The notes beneath the pieces are model-generated. The model was not told where the DNA came from and did not search any database. It saw nothing but the letters and a program-made list of their open reading frames with translations. A stretch of DNA of 34,676 bases from Candidatus Flavonifractor merdipullorum (GTDB taxonomy: Bacteria > Bacillota > Clostridia > Oscillospirales > Oscillospiraceae), in assembly GCA_019114165.1 (NCBI GenBank), contig DXGA01000004.1, positions 1-34,676 on the forward strand. Direction: 5' to 3'. A program made the translations under genes and the position numbers. Of this stretch, positions 1-8,299 are shown piece by piece (within the stretch, counting starts at the first letter, position 1; the number at the start of each line of letters is the position of its first letter).

Positions 1-720
1 CTCCAGCTCGGTGCCGGGGGTGCAGAAGAACTCCAGCTCCATCTGCTCAAACTCGCGGGTGCGGAAGGTGAAGTTGCCCGGGGTGATCTCGTTGCGGAAG
101 GACTTGCCCACCTGGCACACGCCGAAGGGCAGCTTGCGGCGGGTGGTGCGCTGCACGTTCTGGAAGTTGACGAAAATGCCCTGGGCGGTCTCAGGACGGA
201 GGTAAACGGTGTTCTTGGCGTCCTCAGTCACGCCCTGGAAGGTCTTGAACATCAGGTTGAACTGGCGGATGTCGGTCCAGTTGTGCTTGCCGCAGGTGGG
301 GCAGGGGATGTTGTGCTCCTCCACAAAGGCCTTCATCTCCTCCTGGGAGAAGGCGTCCACCGGCTTGGGCAGGGTGAAGCCGGTCTCGGCGCACCAGTCC
401 TCGATGACCTTGTCGGCGCGGAAGCGCTCCTTGCACTCTTTGCAGTCCATGAGGGGATCGGAGAAGCCGCCCACATGGCCGGAGGCCACCCAGGTCTGGG
501 GATTCATGAGGATGGCGGCGTCCAGACCCACATTATAGCGGTTTTCCTGGACGAACTTCTTCCACCAGGCCTTTTTGACGTTGTTCTTCAGCTCCACGCC
601 CAGGGGGCCGTAGTCCCAGGTGTTGGCCAGACCGCCGTAGATCTCGCTGCCGGCGAAGATGAAGCCGCGGCCCTTACAGAGGTTGACGATCTGTTCCATG
701 GTCTTTTCGGTGTTCTTCAT
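1..720 (-). CDS. glyS: Glycyl-tRNA synthetase (class II, GlyQS-type), 5' part only, runs off the left edge
   Basis: Minus-strand translation from ATG at 720: [53 protein letters not shown]...; RBS AAGGAG upstream; T-box leader upstream. Confidence 0.95.
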   Translation of the reverse strand, partial: MKNTEKTMEQIVNLCKGRGFIFAGSEIYGGLANTWDYGPLGVELKNNVKKAWWKKFVQENRYNVGLDAAILMNPQTWVASGHVGGFSDPLMDCKECKERFRADKVIEDWCAETGFTLPKPVDAFSQEEMKAFVEEHNIPCPTCGKHNWTDIRQFNLMFKTFQGVTEDAKNTVYLRPETAQGIFVNFQNVQRTTRRKLPFGVCQVGKSFRNEITPGNFTFRTREFEQMELEFFCTPGTELE

Positions 721-754
721 ATGGTCTCAAACTCCTTTGTCTGGTATTGATATA

Positions 755-1000
755 GAAAAAAACGCCCTGAGCCCGAAGGCTCAGGGCGGATCTTCTCCGT
801 GGTACCACCTGAATTCGGAACGCATCCGTTCCGCACTCTTACCCAATAACGGCGGGTCGTCTCAACCGGCGGAGCATTTCCGCTCCGCGACTCACGGGCG
901 CCTTGGGCGGGACCGTCGGGAGCTTTGCACCGGCCAGCTCCTCTCTTGGGTCCGGGTCTTCCGCCTACTCTTCCCGGTCATTGTCTTTCCTCATTGGGCG
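755..1000 (-). promoter_or_regulatory. T-box riboswitch leader of glyS with intrinsic terminator (stem 763-788 then T run)
   Basis: Minus strand carries T-box core CAGGTGGTACCACGG (797-811) followed by CGCCCTGAGCCTTCGGGCTCAGGGCG-TTTTTT. Confidence 0.92.
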
Positions 1001-1001
1001 T

Positions 1002-1030
1002 ATTCTATCACCTTTTGACCCTTCCGTCAA
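1002..1030 (-). promoter_or_regulatory. Sigma-A-like promoter for the glyS T-box leader
   Basis: TTGACG - 17 bp - TAGAAT on the minus strand just upstream of the T-box leader. Confidence 0.7.
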
Positions 1031-1112
1031 GGCGATTTCTCACGCTTCCTCCAGCTTAGTGCACACGATGTTCAGCGCGCCCCGCTGTGCGGGGCCCCTG
1101 ATGATGGGCGCG

Positions 1113-2906
1113 TTATTCGTCCTCTTCCTTTTTGGTGCACACGATGTTGAGCTCGTTAAGCTGGGCATCGGTGACAAAAGAGGGCGCGCCCATCATCAGG
1201 TCCTGGGCGTTCTTGTTCATGGGGAAGGGGATGATCTCGCGGATGGAGTCCTCGCCGGCCAGCAGCATGACCATGCGGTCCACGCCCGGGGCGATACCGG
1301 CGTGGGGGGGCGCGCCGTAGGTGAAGGCGTTGTACATGGCGGGGAACTTGGCCTTTACATCGTCCTCGCCCAGACGGACCAGCTGGAAGGCCTCGATCAT
1401 GATCTCGGGGTCGTGGTTCCGCACCGCGCCGGAGGACAGCTCCACGCCGTTGCACACCAGGTCGTACTGGAAAGCGGTGATGGACAGGGGGTCCACCTCA
1501 CCGGCAGCGGCCTTCTTCAGAATCTCCAGACCGCCGTTGGGCATGGAGAAGGGATTGTGGCAGAACTCCAGCAGGCCGGACTCCTCGCCGATCTCGTACA
1601 TGGGGAAGTCCACGATCCAGCAGAAGGTGTACTGCTCCTTGTGGAAGTGCTCAGGCGCCAGGGCGGCCACCTGCTTGATGAGCACGCCGGCGGTCTTCTG
1701 GGCGGCCAACTTCTTGCCGGCGGTCAGGCCCACGAAGGTACCGGGCTGGAGGCCCAGGGCGTCGATGACCTGCTGCTTTTTGTCCTGGAGGAACTTGGAG
1801 ATGCCGCCCACCAGCTCGCCCTTCTCGTCCAGGCGGAACCAGTAGGCCTTGTTGCCAGACTGCACTTCCACGTCGGCGCAGAGCTTGTCGATCTGCTTGC
1901 GGGTGGCGGTGAAGTTGGTGACGGGCACCGCCTTGACGGTGTTGCCCTCGAAGGGACCAAAGCCGCAGTCAGAGAGCAGGGCGGTGGCGTCGGTGACGGT
2001 CAGGTCGATGCGCAGGTCGGGCTTGTCGGTGCCGTAGGTCTCCATGGCCTCCAGGTAGGAGATGCGCTGGAAGGGCGCGGGAGAGGCAGTGTTATACTTG
2101 CCGTACTTGGCAAAGATGGGGGGCAGCACGTCCTCCAGCACGGCGAACACGTCCTCCTGACCGGCAAAGGCCATCTCCATATCCAGCTGATAGAACTCGC
2201 CGGGGGAGCGGTCGCCGCGGGCGTCCTCGTCGCGGAAGCAGGGGGCGATCTGGAAGTACTTATCAAAGCCGGAGGCCATCAGCAGCTGCTTGAACTGCTG
2301 GGGCGCCTGGGGCAGGGCGTAGAACTTGCCGGGATGCTTGCGGCTGGGGACCAGATAGTCACGGGCGCCCTCGGGAGAGGAGGCGGTGAGGATGGGGGTG
2401 GTGATCTCCATAAAGCCGTGGTCGATCATGGCGGCGCGGAGGGCGGCCACCACGTTGGAGCGCAGCACGATGTTGTTCTTCACTTCCGGGTTGCGCAGGT
2501 CCAGATAGCGGTGCTTCAGGCGGGCGGACTCGTCGGCCTCCCGGCTGCGGTTGATCTGGAAGGGCAGCTCGTTGTGGCGGCAGCGGCCCAGCACCTCGAT
2601 GGAAGTGGGCACCACTTCAATGTCGCCGGTGGGGAGCTTGGGGTTCTTGGAGTCACGCTCCCGCACCACGCCGGTGACGGCAATGGTGGATTCCTTGTTG
2701 AGGGGTTTGACAATGGCCATCATTTCCTCATTCTCGATGACCACCTGGGTGGTGCCGTAGAAGTCGCGGAGCACCACGAAGGCCAGATTCTGGCCCACTT
2801 CCCGGATGTTCTCCAGGAAACCGGCCAGAGTAACGGTCTGGCCCACCTGCTCCATACGGAGCTCCCCACAGGTGTGGGTGCGGTAGAGCGTGTGCACGTT
2901 GTTCAT
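1113..2906 (-). CDS. aspS: Aspartyl-tRNA synthetase
   Basis: 597 aa; MNNVHTLYRTHTCGELRMEQVGQTVTLAGFLENIREVGQNLAFVVLRD..., RHRYLDLR-like motif, class II motifs (FRDEDARGDRSPGEFYQLDMEMAF; GIAPGVDRMVMLLAG). Confidence 0.97.
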   Translation of the reverse strand: MNNVHTLYRTHTCGELRMEQVGQTVTLAGFLENIREVGQNLAFVVLRDFYGTTQVVIENEEMMAIVKPLNKESTIAVTGVVRERDSKNPKLPTGDIEVVPTSIEVLGRCRHNELPFQINRSREADESARLKHRYLDLRNPEVKNNIVLRSNVVAALRAAMIDHGFMEITTPILTASSPEGARDYLVPSRKHPGKFYALPQAPQQFKQLLMASGFDKYFQIAPCFRDEDARGDRSPGEFYQLDMEMAFAGQEDVFAVLEDVLPPIFAKYGKYNTASPAPFQRISYLEAMETYGTDKPDLRIDLTVTDATALLSDCGFGPFEGNTVKAVPVTNFTATRKQIDKLCADVEVQSGNKAYWFRLDEKGELVGGISKFLQDKKQQVIDALGLQPGTFVGLTAGKKLAAQKTAGVLIKQVAALAPEHFHKEQYTFCWIVDFPMYEIGEESGLLEFCHNPFSMPNGGLEILKKAAAGEVDPLSITAFQYDLVCNGVELSSGAVRNHDPEIMIEAFQLVRLGEDDVKAKFPAMYNAFTYGAPPHAGIAPGVDRMVMLLAGEDSIREIIPFPMNKNAQDLMMGAPSFVTDAQLNELNIVCTKKEEDE

Positions 2907-2951
2907 GAGATGATCAACTCCAAATCATTATTATTTGATATCTTGAAGGGA

Positions 2952-4034
2952 TTATTGGGAGAGCAAATTCTCCAGAAGGGTATGGGAGTAGGGCTGGTCC
3001 AACGGCAGGGTGACACCCAGGTTGTCCAGCTTGAGGGCGCTGCCGTCGGCGGCGCAGAACCAGACGTTGAGGCTGTCCGGGTTTTCCGGCGAGAAGGCGC
3101 ACTGGACGGTGCGCTGCACGCTGTCCAGCACGGAAAAGGCCAGCTGGGTGGAGTCATAGACGTGGAAGCCCGGCTTTTGGGGCTCCGGCGGACCGGCAAA
3201 GAGGGCGCTGGTGTCTGCCCAGGAAATGGTCACGCCCCCCTTGCCCACAAAAATCTCGGAAGCGTCCAGGTTCCAGCCGGTGAGGTCGCTCATTTCCGTG
3301 AGAAAATGTTCGATGAGAAGGGCGCTCTCTTCTGCCGGGTCCAGGGTGCTGTTGGTATAAAAGGGGACGAAATCTCCCTCCTGGCCCACATAAAGGGTGT
3401 ACTCCGCGCTGAGGGTGAAGCGCATCCGCAGCTCCTCCCGGGCCACCCGGGCTACCATGGCGGCGCACTCCGCCCGAGTCAGGGTCTTGTCCGGGGCAAA
3501 GGTGCCTTTGCTGTCCACGCCGGAGAGGATGCCCGCGTTATAAAAACGCAGCACGTCCTGGTCCTGGGTGTCGGGCAGGGTAGTGACGGTATTGATGGGG
3601 GAGAGCATATCGTCCGGCACCACGGCGGAGAGCAGAGCGACGAACTCCTGCCGGGTGGCCTGCTTTTCCGGGTCGGGGACGGTGATCCCCAGGTCCTCCA
3701 GGTAGCGCACATAGGAGGTATACCAGGGATAGGTGGAGTCCGCCAGGAAAATCGCCTCTCCGGTTATGGCCTCGTTCATACGGGCGGCAATGGCGGCTAC
3801 CTCGCCTGCCGTGAGCATCTGGTCGGGAGAAAAAGCCTGTCCGGTGCCCTGCATCAGGCCCACCTCGCAGCAGACCCGGGCGGCGTCGGCGTACCAGGAG
3901 CCCACCTCCACGTCAATGAAGCCGGGGTAGGTGCACCGGTCCGGAAAGACTTCCGCAGGGGAAGCCGCAGCGGCAGAGCCGGTCAGCAGCGCGGCAGAAA
4001 GGGCCAGCGCGGCCACGTTCCGAAGCAACGGCAT
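2952..4034 (-). CDS. Secreted S-layer homology (SLH) domain protein with split SLH repeats
   Basis: Signal peptide MPLLRNVAALALSAALLTGSAAA; SLH-like segments FIDVEVGSWYADAARVCCEVGLMQGTGQAFSPDQMLTAGEVAAIAARM and GILSGVDSKGTFAPDKTLTRAECAAMVARV. Confidence 0.85.
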   Translation of the reverse strand: MPLLRNVAALALSAALLTGSAAAASPAEVFPDRCTYPGFIDVEVGSWYADAARVCCEVGLMQGTGQAFSPDQMLTAGEVAAIAARMNEAITGEAIFLADSTYPWYTSYVRYLEDLGITVPDPEKQATRQEFVALLSAVVPDDMLSPINTVTTLPDTQDQDVLRFYNAGILSGVDSKGTFAPDKTLTRAECAAMVARVAREELRMRFTLSAEYTLYVGQEGDFVPFYTNSTLDPAEESALLIEHFLTEMSDLTGWNLDASEIFVGKGGVTISWADTSALFAGPPEPQKPGFHVYDSTQLAFSVLDSVQRTVQCAFSPENPDSLNVWFCAADGSALKLDNLGVTLPLDQPYSHTLLENLLSQ

Positions 4035-4039
4035 ATGTG

Positions 4040-5389
4040 TTACCCCCGATCCCGGATGGGCGTACCGGCGTTGCGTCCGGCCAGACCGGCCTGGATGCGG
4101 GCAATGGCCTCTTCCACGGTCTGGGTGAGCTGTTCGCCGGTGGTCATATCCTTGACGGCGGCCTTGTTCTGGGCGATCTCGTCCTCGCCCAGGAAGATCA
4201 CATAGGGGATGCCCAGCTTGTCGGCATAGCCGATCTTCTGCTTGAACTTCTTGTTCTCGGTGTAGAGCTGGGTGCGGATGCCCGCCTCCCGCAGGGCGGT
4301 GGCCAGGGAGATGGCGGGGGAGAGGTCCTCCGTCATGGGGAGGACCAGCACGTCGGCGGGGGCGGTGAGCAGTTCTTCGTTGAGGTACTTCTGCTCTTCC
4401 AGCACATAGAAAAGACGGGTCAGGCCAATGGAGATACCCACGCCGGGCAGTTGTTTATTGGTGTAATATTCCGCCAGGTTATCATATCTGCCGCCGGAGC
4501 AGATGGAACCGATCTCGGGGTGGTCCAGCATGGCGGTCTCGTAGACGGTGCCGGTGTAGTAGTCCAGGCCACGGGCAATGGTCAGATCCACCTTGAAGTG
4601 GTCGGCGGGCACGCCGAAGGCGGACAGGCAGCCCACCACGGTCTCCAGCTCGGAAATGCCCTGATCCAGCAGTGCATGCTTGCCCTTATAGGCAGCCAGG
4701 GCTTCCATAGGCGCCTCGGTGGACAGCAGGTCCAGCAGCTGACGGCCGGTCTCGGCGGGAACGGCAAATTCCTCGGTCAGGATGTTGAGCACCTTTTCAG
4801 GGCCGATCTTCTCCAGCTTGTCGATGGTGCGCATCACGTCGCCGGCGTGTTCCTCCAGACCCAGCAGGGCGAAAAGACCGTTGAGCACTTTACGGTTGTT
4901 CACCCGGATCTGGAAGCGGCGGAGGCCCAGGGTGGTGAACGCCTTATAGATGATGGCGGGGATCTCGGCCTCGTTGACAATGTCCAGCTTTCCGTCGCCG
5001 ATCACGTCGATGTCAGCCTGATAGAACTCACGGAAGCGGCCGCGCTGGGCGCGCTCACCGCGGTAGACCTTGCCGATCTGGAAGCGGCGGAAGGGGAAGG
5101 ACAGCTCGCCGGCGTGGAGGGCCACATACTTGGCCAGAGGGACGGTGAGGTCAAACCGGAGAGACAAATCGGTATCGCCCTTGGTGAAGCGGTAGATCTG
5201 CTTTTCGGTCTCGCCGCCGCCCTTGGCCAGCAGCACCTCGCTGGCCTCGATGAGGGGGGTGTCCAGACCGGTGAAGCCGTAGAGAGAATAGGTCCGGCGG
5301 AGGATCTCCACCATCCGGTCGAACTGGGCCTGACGGTCGGGCAGCAGTTCCATAAATCCGGAGAGCGTGCGGGGCTTGATTTGTGCCAT
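4040..5389 (-). CDS. hisS: Histidyl-tRNA synthetase
   Basis: MAQIKPRTLSGFMELLPDRQAQFDRMVEILRRTYSLYGFTGLDTPLIEASEVLLAKGGGETEKQIYRF...; GLDYYTGTVYE motif; T-box upstream. Confidence 0.96.
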   Translation of the reverse strand: MAQIKPRTLSGFMELLPDRQAQFDRMVEILRRTYSLYGFTGLDTPLIEASEVLLAKGGGETEKQIYRFTKGDTDLSLRFDLTVPLAKYVALHAGELSFPFRRFQIGKVYRGERAQRGRFREFYQADIDVIGDGKLDIVNEAEIPAIIYKAFTTLGLRRFQIRVNNRKVLNGLFALLGLEEHAGDVMRTIDKLEKIGPEKVLNILTEEFAVPAETGRQLLDLLSTEAPMEALAAYKGKHALLDQGISELETVVGCLSAFGVPADHFKVDLTIARGLDYYTGTVYETAMLDHPEIGSICSGGRYDNLAEYYTNKQLPGVGISIGLTRLFYVLEEQKYLNEELLTAPADVLVLPMTEDLSPAISLATALREAGIRTQLYTENKKFKQKIGYADKLGIPYVIFLGEDEIAQNKAAVKDMTTGEQLTQTVEEAIARIQAGLAGRNAGTPIRDRG

Positions 5390-5452
5390 ACGATACACCT
5401 CAGTTTCAAGATTAAGAAAGAGTGAAGAGTAAAGAGTGGAGAGTGAAGATAA

Positions 5453-5520
5453 GGAGGCGCGCAAAGCGCGCCGGATGAAAGTTTTCTTTGCCTACTTTCT
5501 TTTTCAAAAGAAAGTAGGCG
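5453..5520. repeat. Dispersed hairpin repeat, copy A
   Basis: GGAGGCGCGCAAAGCGCGCCGGATGAAAGTTTTCTTTGCCTACTTTCTTTTTCAAAAGAAAGTAGGCG; near-identical to the reverse complement of 15077-15143. Confidence 0.8.
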
Positions 5521-5762
5521 TTCTCGTCCCTTGTCACGGGACGAGAACGCCTTGTTCTCGTGGTGCCACCCATGTTCGGTGCTCCTCTCTCCCAAAGAGC
5601 ACCCTTTCTGCTCCTGTTGCGGGGAGCTGCCGCGCCCGTCTCCGGGCCCGCTGGTAACGCCGTCTTCCCCGATCCCCTTCCGTAAGACCCTTCCAGCCGG
5701 TGAAGTCTCTCTCTGTCCGGGGGAAACCGGATACTCATGCGCCGTCATGGCGGTTTCGTTTC
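5517..5762 (-). promoter_or_regulatory. T-box riboswitch leader of hisS
   Basis: Minus strand ATGGGTGGCACCACGAGAA (5556-5573) followed by long stem GGCGTTCTCGTCCC/GGGACGAGAACGCC (5517-5551). Confidence 0.9.
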
Positions 5763-5791
5763 ATCTTATCCCAAATAGCGCAAAAAGTCAA
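5763..5791 (-). promoter_or_regulatory. Sigma-A-like promoter of the hisS leader
   Basis: TTGACT - 17 bp - TAAGAT on the minus strand. Confidence 0.7.
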
Positions 5792-5795
5792 CGCC

Positions 5796-5822
5796 CTTTC
5801 TCACCACTGGGGCGAAAAAGAG
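5796..5822. repeat. 27-bp direct repeat, left copy (candidate target-site duplication)
   Basis: CTTTCTCACCACTGGGGCGAAAAAGAG, identical to 6874-6900. Confidence 0.85.
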
Positions 5823-6873
5823 TGTAGAGGTACAATACATGTTGGACAGTTGAATAAAAAAGGATGAAGGATAAGGCCTCATCGGTTAAAGTTGAAGTTG
5901 CGGACAACAACTCAACGAGAGGGGGCCATATCCTTCATGAGCAAGAGTATAACACAGGACATGGCATATCGGCAATCCCTGATGAAGTACGCGGAGAAAT
6001 ATGGCGTCAGCCGAGCCAGTCGGAAGTACAACAAGAGCCGGTCGTACATATACTTCTGGAAGGCCAGGTGGGATGGGAGCGTGGCATCTCTGGCCTGCCA
6101 GTCTCGGCGGCCTCACAGCCATCCTAACCAGCATACGGAGGCAGAGCTGAAGCTGATCCGGGACATGCGCCGCCGCAATCCAAACCTGGGCATGGTGGAA
6201 CTGTGGCACCGGCTGCGGAAACGAGGTTATACCCGCCGCCCGGAGAGCCTGTTCCGGATTATGCGCAAGCTGGGGCTGTTTCCTGGGGCTGAGAAGAAGA
6301 AAGCATATAAACCCAAGCCTTATGAGCAGATGACCTATCCCGGCCAGCGGGTCCAGGTAGACGTGAAGGTGGTGCCCCGCAGGTGCATTGCGGACCCGGA
6401 GCTCCGCCTGTTCCAGTACACCGCCATTGATGAGTTCACACGTCTGCGCTTCCTGGCTGCCTATCCGGAACAGAGCACCTACTCCTCCGCCGACTTCCTG
6501 AAAAGGTTGTTCAAGTGGTATGCACGCCGGGGTATCCGGGTGGAATGTGTCCAGACAGACAATGGCTTTGAGTTTACCAACCGCTTTTCCAACAGCAGGC
6601 GGGATCTGCCCACCCTCTTTGAGACCGCCGCTGCCAGGCTGGGCATCCGCCACAAACTCATCCGTCCCTACACGCCCCGCCACAACGGAAAAGTGGAGCG
6701 CAGCCACCGGGAGGACCAGAGACGCTTTTACGCCTGCCACAGCTTCTACTCCCTGGATGACTTTGCAAAGCAGCTCGCCTTCCACAACCGCCGCTCCAAC
6801 AACTTCCCTATGAGGCCGCTTGGCTGGCGCTCTCCCTTAGAGTTCACCGTCCAATATGTTTGACAAACCTACA
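5823..6873 (+). mobile_element. IS481-like insertion sequence, about 1051 bp, with imperfect terminal inverted repeats
   Basis: Left end TGTAGAGGTACAATACATGTTGGACAGT; reverse complement of right end TGTAGGTTTGTCAAACATATTGGACGGT; one DDE transposase ORF; flanked by 27-bp direct repeats. Confidence 0.88.
5937..6863 (+). CDS. IS481/IS3-type DDE transposase with integrase core domain
   Basis: HTH-like N-terminus; DDE context QVDVKVV, VQTDNGFEF, YTPRHNGKVERSHREDQRRFY; ORF-track start 5892, likelier start MSKSITQ at 5937. Confidence 0.9.
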   Translation: MSKSITQDMAYRQSLMKYAEKYGVSRASRKYNKSRSYIYFWKARWDGSVASLACQSRRPHSHPNQHTEAELKLIRDMRRRNPNLGMVELWHRLRKRGYTRRPESLFRIMRKLGLFPGAEKKKAYKPKPYEQMTYPGQRVQVDVKVVPRRCIADPELRLFQYTAIDEFTRLRFLAAYPEQSTYSSADFLKRLFKWYARRGIRVECVQTDNGFEFTNRFSNSRRDLPTLFETAAARLGIRHKLIRPYTPRHNGKVERSHREDQRRFYACHSFYSLDDFAKQLAFHNRRSNNFPMRPLGWRSPLEFTVQYV

Positions 6874-6900
6874 CTTTCTCACCACTGGGGCGAAAAAGAG
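6874..6900. repeat. 27-bp direct repeat, right copy (candidate target-site duplication)
   Basis: CTTTCTCACCACTGGGGCGAAAAAGAG; contains the TGA stop (6879-6881) of the adjacent minus-strand CDS. Confidence 0.85.
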
Positions 6901-7787
6901 ATGGTTCCAGAGCCGGAAGAAGATCCCATGCCATCCTTTGCGTACGAGGCCGCTTCATTGGACGCATCACAAAGGGTCAGACCTGAGCTCGTCTCCAGCG
7001 TGGTATAAAGATGGATGGAACAGCTTTCCTGCTCCATATATGCCGACAGGTCCGCCTGATACCAAAGACGGGTATCCCCGTCGGGGGCATCCATGGCCGA
7101 CATATCCATGGCCTCCAGCGTGGCGCCGTTGTCATCCTTGACCAGCAGCGTCAGACGGGACACATCTTCCGCCGTGCGGACAGGTCCGTCTGTGTTGGGT
7201 ACCAAGGTCACATAGAGAACATTTTCTGCCTTTTGCTGCTCTGCCGTGGGACCCATCTCATCCAGATTCCACGACCAGATGCTGCTGCCCTCTATGGCCA
7301 GAATATTGTCCGGGTAAAGGGTATCCAGCGCCTCCTGACGGGCGCCTGCCGAGCTCTGCTCCACCACCACCGGCGTGAATTCCGCCGACGGCGACAGTTT
7401 CAGCGTACCCGACCAGGTCTTTCCGTCCGACACCATCTCCACCGACTGAGCGGTATTTTCCAGCGTCAGCAGATAACTGGTCCCAGCCACCACTTCCTTG
7501 GGCAGCACGCTGGCCGTCAGCACCAGTTCACCCTTCTGATAAGAGAGCTGGGCTTCCACCTTGGAAAAAAGACTCCCCTGTTCCGCAAGATCCTGCGTCA
7601 GACGGTTGCCCATTTCGGAAATGCTGTTTTGTAGATAGGCGCTCTGGCTGTCGATGTCCGTGGAAAGCTCCTCCACCGCGTGCTGAAGCTGTGCCACATC
7701 CTCCCGCAGGGAGAGGGTCATGGCGATCAGCACCGCCACCAACAGACAGAGTATGCCCACCAAAATACTGCGAATGTGCTTAGACAT
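6879..7787 (-). CDS. Hypothetical membrane-anchored protein with coiled coil
   Basis: MSKHIRSILVGILCLLVAVLIAMTLSLREDVAQLQHAVEELSTDIDSQ... ; N-terminal TM then coiled coil; start trimmed from ORF 6879..7958. Confidence 0.75.
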   Translation of the reverse strand: MSKHIRSILVGILCLLVAVLIAMTLSLREDVAQLQHAVEELSTDIDSQSAYLQNSISEMGNRLTQDLAEQGSLFSKVEAQLSYQKGELVLTASVLPKEVVAGTSYLLTLENTAQSVEMVSDGKTWSGTLKLSPSAEFTPVVVEQSSAGARQEALDTLYPDNILAIEGSSIWSWNLDEMGPTAEQQKAENVLYVTLVPNTDGPVRTAEDVSRLTLLVKDDNGATLEAMDMSAMDAPDGDTRLWYQADLSAYMEQESCSIHLYTTLETSSGLTLCDASNEAASYAKDGMGSSSGSGTISFSPQW

Positions 7788-7828
7788 AGGGTATTGCCTC
7801 CTGTGGAGCCAAAACCAAAGCCCCTTCC

Positions 7829-8245
7829 TCAGGCGGTGAAGGGCTTGGTCTTGGGATTGACGATATCGCGCCAGTCCAGGTCGCCCCGCTCCAGGCCGTG
7901 GATCAGCATCTCGGCCGTGGCCACGTTGGTGGCAAAGGGGACGCTGTACTGGTCGCACAGGCGGGTAATATAGTTGAGATCGTTGTCCAGATCATGGGAC
8001 TGGGGATCGGAGAAGAAGAGCACCATGTCGATCTCGTTATAGGCAATGCGCGCGCCGATCTGCTGGCTGCCGCCGTGGGCATGGGAGAGGAACAGGTGGA
8101 CCGGAAGGCCGGTGGCCTCCGAAACCAGACGCCCCGTGGTGCTGGTGGCGCAGAGGGTATGCTTGGACAGGATGCCGCAGTAGGCAATGCAGAACTGCAC
8201 CATCAGTTCTTTTTTACGGTCGTGGCTCAAAAGGGCGATATTCAT
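7829..8245 (-). CDS. mgsA: Methylglyoxal synthase
   Basis: 138 aa; MNIALLSHDRKKELMVQFCIAYCGIL...LCATSTTGRLVSEATGL...LSHAHGGSQQIGARIAYNEIDMVLFFSDP. Confidence 0.95.
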   Translation of the reverse strand: MNIALLSHDRKKELMVQFCIAYCGILSKHTLCATSTTGRLVSEATGLPVHLFLSHAHGGSQQIGARIAYNEIDMVLFFSDPQSHDLDNDLNYITRLCDQYSVPFATNVATAEMLIHGLERGDLDWRDIVNPKTKPFTA

Positions 8246-8299
8246 GCAAAAAACTCCTCTCTGAATGAGTGGCTATGGAATGAAGACAGCCAGTAAAAC

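Noticed and set aside
903-4205. Plus-strand ORF of 1100 aa antisense to aspS and the SLH gene
   Set aside because: Shadow ORF of high-GC coding on the opposite strand; G/H/V/L-rich composition, no domain-like motifs, overlaps strong minus-strand genes and the T-box promoter.
4037-5425. Plus-strand 462-aa ORF antisense to hisS
   Set aside because: Shadow ORF; hisS on the other strand is unambiguous.
5436-5827. Small ORFs 5436..5657, 5531..5827 and minus 5002..5748 / 5412..5738
   Set aside because: They lie across the hisS T-box leader and repeat copy A; explained by RNA structure and repeats.
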